A stretch of DNA of 64,000 nucleotides from Candidatus Poribacteria bacterium (GTDB taxonomy: Bacteria > Poribacteria > WGA-4E > WGA-3G), in NCBI GenBank assembly GCA_022827225.1, contig JAJDTJ010000104.1, positions 60,797 through 124,796 on the forward strand. The letters run 5' to 3'. The position numbers and the translations under genes are program-made. The notes below the pieces were generated by a model. That model worked only from the letters and a program-made list of their open reading frames with translations. It did not search any database and had not been told where the DNA came from. This document shows positions 17,672 through 27,119 of the stretch, one piece after another. Positions within the stretch are counted from its first letter, which is position 1. The number at the start of each line of letters is the position of its first letter.

Positions 17672-18910
17672 TTACGTATGCCGAATCGCATCAATCGGAG
17701 TCATTTTTGCGGCTTGGCTGGCGGGATAGTAACCGAAGAAGATGCCGACGGCTGCACCCGCACCGACAGAAATTAACACGGCTTTCAGCGTAATCACAGC
17801 GGGCCACGACATTTCCTCAAGGAATTTGCCGACTATCCACGCAAAACCGCTCCCTGTCACAGCACCTAACGTGATACCGAGCAGACTCCCGATGAGACAT
17901 AACAACACAGATTCTGTGAGGAACTGTATTCGGATGTCAAGGCTTTTGGCACCGACGGCTTTACGGAGTCCGATTTCTGGTATCCGTTCCGTTACGGAGA
18001 CGAGCATAATGTTGAGAATCCCGATACCTGCGACAATCAGAGAGACAGACGCAATGACAACCAAAACGGACTCTATAATAAAGATCATCCGTTTTCCGCT
18101 TTCAATCCCTTTCTTCGCGTTCCAGGTTCGGAAAAAGGTATCATCGCCACCGTGGTTTCGTGAAATAACGGTTTTGACCTCTTTGAGTGCTTGATCGACG
18201 ACATCAAGGCTTTTGGCGCGTGCCATAATAGCACCGACACGATTCCGTCCGCCGAAACGGGTTTGCGCAGTCGTGATAGGGATAAAGATCATATTGTCAT
18301 CACTTCTGCCGCGCTCCAATCCATCGCCACGGCTCTCCATGATACCGATAACGGTAAAGCGTCTGTTGTTGATCCCGACTTCCTTGCCAATGGGGTCCTG
18401 TCCTTTAAATTGTTCTTTCCAGACTTTTGAACCGATAACGCAGACCTTATTCCAGAAATCCATATCGGTATCTGCGAGAAACCTGCCGTATTCCGTTTTC
18501 CATCTGCGGACGGCTTGATATTCATTTGTTGTTGCACGGAGATAGGTCTCTTGGTGCTTTCCCTCAACTTTAAAGTTAATCGGATGGCTTCTTTCAACGG
18601 TGGCGACTTCGACAGATGGGCAGTCCGTCAGAATGTCGTGAAGGTCCTGCATGTCTAAATAGTGTGGGCTGGTGTTCCGTTGCCAGCGGTTGTTTTTCCG
18701 AACATACCCGGGACGGTAAACGCCGAACATACTGGGGCCCCCAATGTTCTCGAATTCCGCCATCATAAGTTTTTCGGCACCTGCACCGAAAGACATCATG
18801 GCGATGACCCCCGCGATCCCGATGGTAATGCCTAAGAGGGTGAGGATCGTGCGGAGTTTACTTCCGCGGAGCACAGAAAACGCTGATATTAAATTCTCGA
18901 GTATATGCAT
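17672..18910 (-). CDS. MacB-type ABC transporter permease, second tandem copy
   Basis: 412 residues. An N-terminal membrane helix is followed by a periplasmic MacB-PCD-like domain (about 50-270) and three C-terminal FtsX helices. The helices carry LNIMLVSVTERIPEIGLRKAVGA, a conserved element of MacB/LolC-type permeases shown here in part. Such proteins drive mechanotransmission across the periplasm, exporting toxins, peptides or lipoproteins. The gene lies 16 bases behind its paralogue and is highly similar to it, so it arose by tandem duplication. No ATPase or membrane-fusion protein is encoded next to it. Confidence 0.88.
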   Translation of the reverse strand: MHILENLISAFSVLRGSKLRTILTLLGITIGIAGVIAMMSFGAGAEKLMMAEFENIGGPSMFGVYRPGYVRKNNRWQRNTSPHYLDMQDLHDILTDCPSVEVATVERSHPINFKVEGKHQETYLRATTNEYQAVRRWKTEYGRFLADTDMDFWNKVCVIGSKVWKEQFKGQDPIGKEVGINNRRFTVIGIMESRGDGLERGRSDDNMIFIPITTAQTRFGGRNRVGAIMARAKSLDVVDQALKEVKTVISRNHGGDDTFFRTWNAKKGIESGKRMIFIIESVLVVIASVSLIVAGIGILNIMLVSVTERIPEIGLRKAVGAKSLDIRIQFLTESVLLCLIGSLLGITLGAVTGSGFAWIVGKFLEEMSWPAVITLKAVLISVGAGAAVGIFFGYYPASQAAKMTPIDAIRHT

Positions 18911-18925
18911 ATTTGGTTACCATAG

Positions 18926-20176
18926 TTATGTATGGCGGATGGCATCAATGGGGCTCATTTTTGCGGCTTGGCTGGCGGGATAGTATCCGAAGAAGATACC
19001 GACGGCTGCACCTGCAGCGACAGAGATTAGCACGGCTTCCGGCGTAATTACTGAGGGCCATGCTATCTCTTCTAAAAATTTGCCGACTACCCAAGCAAAG
19101 CCTTTCCCAACGACCGTCCCGGAAGCGATACCGAGCAGACTGCCCATTAGACATAAGATGACAGATTCTATGAGGAACTGGATTCGGATGTTAAAACTCT
19201 TCGCGCCGACGGCTTTCCGCAATCCGATTTCTGGTATCCGTTCTGTTACGGAGACGAGCATAATGTTGAGAATCCCGATACCTGCGACAATCAAGGATAC
19301 AGAGGCGATAACAACCAACACCGTCTCTATAATAAGGATCATTCTTTTCGCGTTTGCGATGCCCTGTTTTGCGGACCAAGTTCGGAAAAAGGTGTCGTCG
19401 CCCCCGTGATTGCGCGTAATAATGGTCTTTACTTCTTTGAGTGCCTGATCGACGTGAAACGGACTTTTCGCGCGCACCATGATATGCCCGACGTGGTCGT
19501 GTCCCCAAAACCGTTTTTGTGCGGTTGTAATAGGAATGAAAAGCATATTGTCATCGCTTTTTCCGTGCTCTAATCCGTCGCCTCGGCTCTCCATGATCCC
19601 GATAACCGTAAACCGTTTGTTGTTCCCAAAATTGTTGATGATGACTTCTTTGCCGATAGGGTCTTCACCTTTAAACTGCTCTTTCCAAATTTTTGAACCG
19701 ATAACACAAACTTTTGTCCAGAAATCCATATCGGTATCGGCGAGGAATCTGCCGTATTCTGTTTTCCATTCCCGAACGGCTTGGTATTCATTTGTCGTTG
19801 CGCGGAGGTAGGTCGGCTGGAATTTTCCGTTCACACCGAGGTTGATATAGTAGCTGCCTTCGACAGTCGCGACTTCAACAGAGGGGCATTCTGACAGCAC
19901 GTCACGTAGGTCTTCCATCTCAAGATGATGTGGACTGGTGTTGCGCTGCCAACGGTTGTTTTTACGGACATGTCCGGGACGATAAACACCGAACATACTG
20001 GGCCCACCGATCTTCTCAAATTCTGCCATGATAAGTTTTTCGGCACCTGCACCGAAAGACATCATCGCGATAATACCAGCGATCCCGATGGTAATGCCTA
20101 AGAGGGTGAGAATCGTACGGAGTTTGCTTGCGCGGAGCACAGAAAATGCTGATATGATATTTTCAAGAAGTTTCAT
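18926..20176 (-). CDS. MacB-type ABC transporter permease, first tandem copy
   Basis: 416 residues with the same layout as the following gene; by eye about four of five residues match. It differs by a short insertion (NNFGNNKRF against NNRRF) in the periplasmic domain. Divergence is greatest in the periplasmic part, and the C-terminal helices are nearly identical. Together they could form a heterodimeric permease. The cognate MacB-type ATPase must be elsewhere. A promoter-like sequence lies about 165 bases upstream, and the start codon has only a weak ribosome-binding site. Confidence 0.88.
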   Translation of the reverse strand: MKLLENIISAFSVLRASKLRTILTLLGITIGIAGIIAMMSFGAGAEKLIMAEFEKIGGPSMFGVYRPGHVRKNNRWQRNTSPHHLEMEDLRDVLSECPSVEVATVEGSYYINLGVNGKFQPTYLRATTNEYQAVREWKTEYGRFLADTDMDFWTKVCVIGSKIWKEQFKGEDPIGKEVIINNFGNNKRFTVIGIMESRGDGLEHGKSDDNMLFIPITTAQKRFWGHDHVGHIMVRAKSPFHVDQALKEVKTIITRNHGGDDTFFRTWSAKQGIANAKRMILIIETVLVVIASVSLIVAGIGILNIMLVSVTERIPEIGLRKAVGAKSFNIRIQFLIESVILCLMGSLLGIASGTVVGKGFAWVVGKFLEEIAWPSVITPEAVLISVAAGAAVGIFFGYYPASQAAKMSPIDAIRHT

Positions 20177-20340
20177 GCCGAATCCTTATTCGTGTAGTTC
20201 GGAGGTATCGAAACCTGTTCAGGGCTTGTATACGGACACATGCAACAAAACTTTTGATTGCATGAATTCTCAGGGTATGCTAAACTTTTTAATGCCAAAG
20301 AGATATGTGTGGATCTATACACTTCCGCAATAACGTTAAA

Positions 20341-20370
20341 AGTATAACACAAAATATTTAACAGTTGCAA
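20341..20370 (-). promoter_or_regulatory. Promoter-like site for the permease pair
   Basis: On the minus strand, TTGCAA (20370-20365), 18 bases, TATACT (20346-20341). It implies a leader of about 160 bases. A weaker plus-strand candidate, TTGATT-N16-TATGCT, lies at 20254-20281 for the divergent gene. Confidence 0.4.
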
Positions 20371-20395
20371 ATTTTTTCGATAGGAGCTGATAGTT

Positions 20396-22198
20396 GTGCA
20401 GACGGATCCTTTTCGCGTGGGGAGCGTACTATCGTGGCATGGCACGCAAACGTCAACGGCACATCGTGCGGAATTACGACGGCTACAAAATGTATGGATC
20501 ACGTTGCCGTCGGATTTATTGCAAACGCGCTATCAGTTGAATGCATTAGATTTGTCTTTCAGTGAAACTGAAACGGTGGCAACGATCCAAAGGGTGCTCC
20601 GACACTCCCTCCAGTCGGTTGCGATAGAATATAACCAACACTACTTAATTGCGGAACCGCACGCCGATGCCCCGTGCTATAACATCAGTGACTATATCCA
20701 GAAATGTGTGGCAGGGGACCTCACAATTGCCGAACGGCTTCGCGGGCGGACGGTGATTAATCTCTATCAAACAGAAACGGGGGCGGACGATCTGTTTAGC
20801 CGTTCCGGGGTTTCTGAATTTATCGTGCGCGTGCTGGTAGATTATTTGAGAACTTATGGTAAAGAGTACCTTGTTGGTTTCGCCTGTGAACTGCCGAAAT
20901 TTCTGTCTTTAGCGAGTATTTTAGGTGCTGGAATGTCGTCGGTGCCGTGGACCTCTATGCCGCTCAAAACGGCAGAAGAATCGTTTGCAATGTATCTACC
21001 GTTGGTGTTCTATGAAAACTACAACTCGGCTGCTGTCAGGAACACATTTTGGAAAGTGTTAACGACACAATTTGCGACCTGCTTCCTTCGCGGGGTGCGC
21101 GATTTTTGTCATCAGGAGGGCCTTCAATTCGCTTTGCGTCTACCGGCGAGTGCTAAGGCACTGGAATTTGAGTTAGGAACTTTGCTGGCAGAAGTAGACC
21201 TCCCTATCTTGAACGTCACTGAAATTGATACACCGAAACGGTTCATCGTCGCGAAATGGGTCTGTAGCGATACGCAGGTCGCCGGTATTGATCGGAAGAA
21301 GAACGGCGATAGTCTGATGTCTCGGTATTTTGAGGATGCGAGTTTAGGTTTCAACTTATGGATGGGGAGAACGGATGTCTTTAGCGGTCTCACGCGACAG
21401 TTGTCAACCGGTTATCCGAAAAGATCGCTTCTGATGGTAGCACCGACGCAGAGCCTCTGGACGAAACCTGATGAGAAATCGTGGAGTGCTGTAACGAAAG
21501 CATGGGGTTGGTTGTGTCAGAGTGTATGGGAACTGGGGTATGACTTCAGAATTGTTTCGGAGCAGGAACTGGCTTCAGCAAAAATTATAGGTACCGCGCT
21601 CGCGAAAAAGCTCGGCAATCCACGCGGTGGACTCTCTTTTTCTAACAGTCAGTCAGATGCAACAACGATCTATAGTGTTATCCTAATTCCGAGTTGTATA
21701 TCGCTTCAAAAAGGGACTGTCCAGTGTCTGAAGGCGTTCACGAAAGCGAAGGGGAGACTGATTATAGACGAACCGGTGCCGTATCTATTAAATGGGAGCA
21801 TTGGACTTGAGCCGTATCCGCTCGAGCGACTCATCTACGGACAGCGTGTAACGATTCTCCGGGGTCCATCTGACGAGAAGTTAGTGAAACTTGCAAAAAG
21901 TCTCCGAAAATGGGTGACGCATAGCATATCGGTGTATGTGAAACCTGGCAATACAGAGACGGACACGGTTCAAATACTTCACAGGGAAGCGGAAGCATCC
22001 GAAATTTTCTATCTATTCAACACAAACAATGAACCGATTGATACTTTGATTGAGATGCGTCGGGATGCGGCGCGTGTGTCGGAGTGGGACCTGTTAAAAG
22101 CGACGCGGGAGACTATTGAATTTTGGCACGCCGATGGGAAAACGTATCTAAACTGTACATTTGCACCGAGGCAGGCAAGGCTTTTTGTTGTTTCCTAA
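20396..22198 (+). CDS. Large glycoside-hydrolase-like protein
   Basis: 600 residues from a GTG start with AGGAG 9 bases upstream. No signal peptide is seen. The first 380 residues alternate hydrophobic strands and helices like a TIM barrel. The segment from about 420 (VILIPSCISLQKGTVQ, then KAKGRLIIDEPVPYLLNG) resembles the glutamine-amidotransferase-like domain that follows the barrel in some beta-galactosidase and rhamnosidase families. The last 70 residues (EIFYLFNTNNEPID, ending in a beta-rich tail) look like a C-terminal beta-sandwich. A carbohydrate-active role is inferred from this architecture only; catalytic acids cannot be assigned. It stands alone. Confidence 0.45.
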   Translation: MQTDPFRVGSVLSWHGTQTSTAHRAELRRLQNVWITLPSDLLQTRYQLNALDLSFSETETVATIQRVLRHSLQSVAIEYNQHYLIAEPHADAPCYNISDYIQKCVAGDLTIAERLRGRTVINLYQTETGADDLFSRSGVSEFIVRVLVDYLRTYGKEYLVGFACELPKFLSLASILGAGMSSVPWTSMPLKTAEESFAMYLPLVFYENYNSAAVRNTFWKVLTTQFATCFLRGVRDFCHQEGLQFALRLPASAKALEFELGTLLAEVDLPILNVTEIDTPKRFIVAKWVCSDTQVAGIDRKKNGDSLMSRYFEDASLGFNLWMGRTDVFSGLTRQLSTGYPKRSLLMVAPTQSLWTKPDEKSWSAVTKAWGWLCQSVWELGYDFRIVSEQELASAKIIGTALAKKLGNPRGGLSFSNSQSDATTIYSVILIPSCISLQKGTVQCLKAFTKAKGRLIIDEPVPYLLNGSIGLEPYPLERLIYGQRVTILRGPSDEKLVKLAKSLRKWVTHSISVYVKPGNTETDTVQILHREAEASEIFYLFNTNNEPIDTLIEMRRDAARVSEWDLLKATRETIEFWHADGKTYLNCTFAPRQARLFVVS

Positions 22199-22255
22199 GG
22201 TAAGGAAATCCTCGGCTAAAACCGTAGATATTAGAAAGGATAGATTTTTTGTGAC

Positions 22256-24229
22256 ATGAAAAAGCAGCGTGCCCCAAAAACCCCACAAAATACCCCAGGT
22301 ACCCTGGCGATCTTGGAGGTAGAGACTTTGGGGAAGTATATTGGCAGCAACAAATACGAAGTTAACGTTAGTACTTGTAGCGGTTTCTTTATAGAACGTG
22401 ATCAAATTGCGACAAGTTTTCACGTTTTAGAAGGGGCTATGAGCGTTACCGCAAAGCATGTTGACACAGATGCCGCGTACACAATTGAAGGCATCACAGC
22501 GTTTGATGAAAAGAACGATCTCGCTGTTCTAAAAGTTTCGGAAGAAGAGATTCCTTTCGACCTCGGTAACAGCGAGACAGTAAAAAAAAGATCGCGTATT
22601 TGTGCTATCGGCTACGACGGTGATAAGGAAAACAGCGCAGCGGCTACTGTCCGAGGTATCGAGAAAAAGGATAAATGGCTTCGGTTACACATACCTGCTG
22701 CGGGCCCAGGGTGGAGTGGGTGCCCAGTGCTGAACAACGAAGGTGAAGTCATAGCCGTAATTTCGCGAGGTAGTGCCAAACCCAGTAGGAGTAGGGGGTA
22801 CGCTGTGCCTTCAAACACCCTTAAGGCATTGCTCACAGCGGCGGAACAGACAGATGTTCAGCCTTTAGCGGAATGGCAAAACCGCCCGCGCATACGTGCC
22901 TATCTCGAATATAAAAAGGGCGTGGCGCATCAAGCTGGAGAAGACTTTGAAGGTGCCCTTGCCGCCTATAATAAGGCTATCAATCTTAACCCGGATATAC
23001 CGAATGCCTATAGAGCCCGTAGCGACACGCAATTTAAATTGATAATGCCGAATGCTAACGGGAACTATAAGCAGATTGATTCGCTTGACTGTAGAACAGT
23101 TCTTATGGACCGGGTTACGGCTTATCGACTCATGTCAACGAATTATTTTGCGCCAAATCTTCGTGCTTTCTGGAATCAAATGTTAGCACGGCTATTTCTG
23201 ATCCCCTTGCGATGGCTAAGCACCCCAAAGGCAGCTTACGTCCGCGCAGATACAAAGATGCGCAGTGGTGAATCCAAAGTAGAACACGGGGATATAGCAG
23301 CAGCCCGAAATCACTATCACGCGGCGATCGCTGACTTCACGCACCTCATTGAGTGGGAACCAAAGTTTGCCTCAGCCTATAATGTCCGCGGATGGACGAA
23401 ATATCTCCTTGGGCAAATTGTAACTGGACGAGAGAACAGAGAAGAAGCTGAGTGGTATTATCAAAGCGCAGTCGCTGACAGTGATGTGGCCATCGAGTTA
23501 GCCACAGCAGATGAAGTGCGCAGTGCTGCCTACCATACGCGTGGGGCTGCACAGGCTGCCCTTGGCGACTATGACAAGGCAATCGCAGATTTTGATGCTG
23601 CCATCCGACGCAATCCAGAGACAGCAATAAACTACCTCGACCGCGGGCTTGCCAAGGAAGCACTCGGCGAAAAGGATGCCGCAAAAGCCGACTTTGAAGC
23701 GGCAGCGCGGAGAAACGGAGATTTGGCAAAGGATTACTACAAGAAGGGACGCGGAAAAAATTGCGGACGCGCCTACGCAGCCGCAATGGCGAGTTTCGAT
23801 AAGGCTCTCCGGTTAAACCCGGAATACACCTCCGTCTACAGCAATCGGGCAATTTCGCAGAATCGCCTGGGGCGACGTGAGTTGCGCCGAGAGAACCCAG
23901 AAAAAGCAAAATATTACTTGCAGGGGGCAATTGCCGATTGTACGGAAGCTATCCGGCTGAATCCAAAGTATACTGGCGCTTACAACAATCGCGGGCTTGC
24001 GAAGTACCGCTTAGGTCAGGCGGAGTCTGATTGCGAAAATTCACAGGAAGCAGAGCGTCACTATCAAGCGGCGATTACAGATCTGGATAAAGCCATCCAG
24101 TTAAATCCGAAGTACGTCAAGGCGCATCGGAACCGTGGGTATGTGAAGGAGAAACTAGGTCAACAGGAAGCAGCGGAGGCTGACTTTGAAAAGGCGAAGA
24201 CACTCGACTCAGCCGCACAGGCTAAGTAG
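22256..24229 (+). CDS. Trypsin-like serine protease fused to TPR repeats
   Basis: 657 residues. Residues 1-195 are a chymotrypsin-fold protease with a visible triad: His56 in TSFHVLEG, Asp88 in EKNDLAVLKV and Ser154 in GWSGCPVLN. From about 205 to the end there are tetratricopeptide repeats (A-Y-N-x-A-I-x-L-N-P type), with a long, less regular spacer at 255-310. There is no signal peptide or PDZ domain, unlike DegP, so the protein is probably cytoplasmic and uses the TPRs to bind substrates or regulators. Protease-TPR fusions occur in conflict or signalling systems of complex bacteria; the target here is unknown. Confidence 0.85.
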   Translation: MKKQRAPKTPQNTPGTLAILEVETLGKYIGSNKYEVNVSTCSGFFIERDQIATSFHVLEGAMSVTAKHVDTDAAYTIEGITAFDEKNDLAVLKVSEEEIPFDLGNSETVKKRSRICAIGYDGDKENSAAATVRGIEKKDKWLRLHIPAAGPGWSGCPVLNNEGEVIAVISRGSAKPSRSRGYAVPSNTLKALLTAAEQTDVQPLAEWQNRPRIRAYLEYKKGVAHQAGEDFEGALAAYNKAINLNPDIPNAYRARSDTQFKLIMPNANGNYKQIDSLDCRTVLMDRVTAYRLMSTNYFAPNLRAFWNQMLARLFLIPLRWLSTPKAAYVRADTKMRSGESKVEHGDIAAARNHYHAAIADFTHLIEWEPKFASAYNVRGWTKYLLGQIVTGRENREEAEWYYQSAVADSDVAIELATADEVRSAAYHTRGAAQAALGDYDKAIADFDAAIRRNPETAINYLDRGLAKEALGEKDAAKADFEAAARRNGDLAKDYYKKGRGKNCGRAYAAAMASFDKALRLNPEYTSVYSNRAISQNRLGRRELRRENPEKAKYYLQGAIADCTEAIRLNPKYTGAYNNRGLAKYRLGQAESDCENSQEAERHYQAAITDLDKAIQLNPKYVKAHRNRGYVKEKLGQQEAAEADFEKAKTLDSAAQAK

Positions 24230-24257
24230 GGACAAGACTATAGGAAAGGAGTTAACT

Positions 24258-25817
24258 ATGACAGGTGGCGATATTTTTGTTGAATGCTTAAAAGCACAAG
24301 GTATTAAAGATATTTTTGGTTTACCGGGGAACCATCTGGACACTGTTTACGAGGCGTTATATAACAACCAAGACAGTATCCGGCACTATGTCACACGGCA
24401 TGAAGGCGGTACAGCGTTTATGGCGGACGGTTACGCGCGTGCGACAGGTGATGTCGGTGTTTGCATGACTGTGCCGGGTCCGGGTTCAAACAATGCCTCT
24501 ATCGGTATCGGTGAAGCGAATACTGCTTCGTCACCGGTGCTTTGGATTACCGGACAGAACCCGTCTTACTTGGCATCACGGGATCCGAAGAAAAGTTTCC
24601 ACGGGTTGGACCAGCGGGCTGCCTTCACGCCGATGACGAAACACCTGGAGATCGTGCATCGTGTTGATCAGATTCCGGGCGCGGTCAATAGAAGTTTTAG
24701 CGCGCTGCGTTCAGGGAGACCTGGACCTGTGCTGATTGAACTTGCGAAAGATGCCCTCGATGCAGAAGCCGACCTACCTATCCCGTCACACAATAACGGT
24801 ATCCAGACGACCGCAGCTCCCCAGGATGTTGATGCTGCGATGGCACTCCTCAGTAAATCGGAGCGTCCGCTAATTATTGCGGGTGGTGGTATCAACCATA
24901 CGCGTGCGACTGCGGAAATACTTGAGTTTGCGGAGCTGCTTGACGCACCAATCGTGATGACAGGTTTTGGAAAGGGTTCGGTTCCAGAGGATTCGCCGCA
25001 TTCCATCGGTGTCTTCCGAGACAGCGTTGCGCAAGCCGCGATGAATGCCTCCGATCTAATCGTTGCTGTTGGCACCCGATTCAACTACCGTGATACCGGC
25101 AACTGGAGCCTCAAAATTCCGCAACCCCTGTTACATATTGAAGCCGATCCCGAGGAAATTCATAAGGAGTATCCGGCGACTGTTGGCATCGGTGCGAATC
25201 CGAAATTGGTTTTACGTCAACTGAATGCTGCGCTTCATGATGAGAAACGGACACGGGGTTGGGGTGAAGGTTTACAAGAATTACGTCGCCAATGGACGGC
25301 GGTTGAACGTCCTCGGATCCTCAAAGAGATGCGCGATGTAATGCCTCGCGATGCGATCTTGTCGGTTGATGTTAACATCACCGGCTATGGTGCACTGGCG
25401 CATTTCCCTTGTTACCATCCAGGGACTTACATTTTCTCCGGTGTTTCTGTGGCAATGGGCATCGGATTGACCGGTGCTATCGGTGCACAGGTGGCTTATC
25501 CAGAGCGGAAAGTCGTCGCGCTGAGCGGTGATGGTGGGTTCTTAATGACGTGTCCGGATCTCGCAACGGCGGTGATGTATAACCTGCCGATAGTGACGCT
25601 TGTAATGAACGATAATCAATACACCTCAATTGAGCGTGGGCAGCTGCGACGGTTCGGCAAGCGCATCGGTGTCGAGTTGGTGAACCCGGACTTTGTGCAA
25701 TTCGCTGAGTCGTTTGGCGCAGTTGGGTTACGGGTTGAAGATCCAAACGATTTTAAGCCGATGTTTGAAAAGGCACTCGCTTTGGATAAGCCTGTTCTCC
25801 TTGAAGTCGTTAAGTAG
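24258..25817 (+). CDS. Thiamine-diphosphate-dependent enzyme (acetolactate-synthase-like)
   Basis: About 519 residues from ATG 24258, preceded by AAAGGAG; longer forms overlap the protease gene. The N-terminal Pyr domain carries the catalytic glutamate in HEGGTAFMADGYARATG. The PP domain carries the ThDP/Mg motif GDGGFLMTCPDLATA ending in MNDNQYTS. It lacks obvious FAD-binding features of true acetolactate synthases, so it may be a decarboxylase or benzaldehyde-lyase-like member. It is followed 31 bases later by the phosphofructokinase. Confidence 0.85.
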   Translation: MTGGDIFVECLKAQGIKDIFGLPGNHLDTVYEALYNNQDSIRHYVTRHEGGTAFMADGYARATGDVGVCMTVPGPGSNNASIGIGEANTASSPVLWITGQNPSYLASRDPKKSFHGLDQRAAFTPMTKHLEIVHRVDQIPGAVNRSFSALRSGRPGPVLIELAKDALDAEADLPIPSHNNGIQTTAAPQDVDAAMALLSKSERPLIIAGGGINHTRATAEILEFAELLDAPIVMTGFGKGSVPEDSPHSIGVFRDSVAQAAMNASDLIVAVGTRFNYRDTGNWSLKIPQPLLHIEADPEEIHKEYPATVGIGANPKLVLRQLNAALHDEKRTRGWGEGLQELRRQWTAVERPRILKEMRDVMPRDAILSVDVNITGYGALAHFPCYHPGTYIFSGVSVAMGIGLTGAIGAQVAYPERKVVALSGDGGFLMTCPDLATAVMYNLPIVTLVMNDNQYTSIERGQLRRFGKRIGVELVNPDFVQFAESFGAVGLRVEDPNDFKPMFEKALALDKPVLLEVVK

Positions 25818-25848
25818 TTGTTATCTTGTATCATAAAAGGAGTTTTAG

Positions 25849-27069
25849 ATGAAAAAAAAGATTGGTGTTTTAACAGGGGGTGGCGATACAAGCGCGCTTA
25901 ACGCTACCCTGAAAGGTATCGCGTTGAAAGCCGAGGAACTCGGTTTTGAACTGGTCGGATTTATGGAAGGCTGGCGTGGGGTTTTGAAGGGTGGACGCTA
26001 CTTTACGCTGACACCCGACTTGATTGATGAAAATAGAGGAGGAACGCTTCTAAAGAGTTCACGCACGAACCTAATTAAAGATAATAAGTTAGATGAGGCA
26101 GTAGACAATCTTAAAAAACTCGACATTAGCGGCCTGATTCCGATTGGGGGTGATGATACTTTGACGGTCGGGACCGCACTGTCCGATCAGTTCACAACCA
26201 CGTTCGTCACGAAAACAATTGATAACGATGTGGGTATCAATCCACCTGAAGAGGTTGCGGTCGATTATTCTAAGATGGTGAACTATTTCTGTCCCGGCTT
26301 CCCGTCATCTGCGAATAGAGTCATTAATTACGTCCAAGATCTGCGTACAACGACCTACTCCCATGATCGTGTGATTGTTGTTGAAGCGATGGGGAGAGAT
26401 GCGGGTTGGTTGACTTTATCCGCCGCTTATGGGCAAGCGGATCTTATCGTTGTTCCAGAAGTGCCGTATCAACCGGAGAGATTGGCGGAAGCGATTCGTG
26501 AAAAACACGCAGCACAAGGGAACGTCATCGTTGTCGTATCGGAAGGGATTCGGAATGATGCTGGGGAACTGATGATTACTTCACAAGCGGAGCTCGATGC
26601 TTTTGGGCATACAAAACCGGGTGGATGTTCAGAAATTATCGTTGAGACGATGAAAAAACTGCTTCCCGAGATTTCAAGTTCTGCGTTCCGGGCATTGATA
26701 CTCGGTTATCTCCAGAGGTGTGGTAGTCCGATACCGTTGGATAGAGACATCGCTATGAAGGCTGGTGCTATGGCAGTGCAAGCACTCTCAGACGGGATGT
26801 TCAACGGTGTTGCAACTATCACTCGAACAGAAGTCGGCATTGAACCGACCTTATTGCCGTTAGATCAAGTGCTGAAGCGGGATGCATCTGGGCATGTCAT
26901 TCGGAGAAGTCTGGACCTGCGGTTCTATGACGCGGAACGCTACCAGATATCTCCAGCGGGGGTAGGATATTTCCGTCCGTTGTTCGGGGACTTGCCACTT
27001 CCAGAATTATCATTGAGTGATCGGTTGTCATTAAGTGCCCGTTTGATTGAGATCGGGAAGATTGGATAG
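25849..27069 (+). CDS. pfkA: 6-phosphofructokinase family, pyrophosphate-type active site
   Basis: 406 residues. PFK motifs are in order: IGVLTGGGD, NRGGTLLKSSR, IPIGGDDT, KTIDNDVG with the catalytic Asp, EAMGRDAGWL, and LGYLQRCGSP. At the two positions that decide the phosphoryl donor, the second Asp in GGDD and the Lys in TKTIDND replace the Gly residues of ATP-dependent enzymes. By the established rule this predicts a pyrophosphate-dependent kinase. An exact substrate of fructose-6-phosphate is assumed, since related enzymes can use sedoheptulose-7-phosphate. AAAAGGAG precedes the start; a terminator follows. Confidence 0.88.
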   Translation: MKKKIGVLTGGGDTSALNATLKGIALKAEELGFELVGFMEGWRGVLKGGRYFTLTPDLIDENRGGTLLKSSRTNLIKDNKLDEAVDNLKKLDISGLIPIGGDDTLTVGTALSDQFTTTFVTKTIDNDVGINPPEEVAVDYSKMVNYFCPGFPSSANRVINYVQDLRTTTYSHDRVIVVEAMGRDAGWLTLSAAYGQADLIVVPEVPYQPERLAEAIREKHAAQGNVIVVVSEGIRNDAGELMITSQAELDAFGHTKPGGCSEIIVETMKKLLPEISSSAFRALILGYLQRCGSPIPLDRDIAMKAGAMAVQALSDGMFNGVATITRTEVGIEPTLLPLDQVLKRDASGHVIRRSLDLRFYDAERYQISPAGVGYFRPLFGDLPLPELSLSDRLSLSARLIEIGKIG

Positions 27070-27092
27070 TCGTTAGGGCATTGGAATAGATC

Positions 27093-27119
27093 AAAGGCGC
27101 GGTTTGAAACCGCGCCTTT
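27093..27119. terminator. Bidirectional intrinsic terminator
   Basis: A perfect inverted repeat with 13-base arms around a single G, core AAGGCGCGG/CCGCGCCTT, followed by TTTAATTTT on the plus strand. It lies between the convergent phosphofructokinase and hsdR genes and overlaps the hsdR stop. Confidence 0.88.

Noticed and set aside
27093..27119. Operator palindrome
   Set aside because: High-GC arms, position between convergent genes and the following T-rich stretch fit a terminator.
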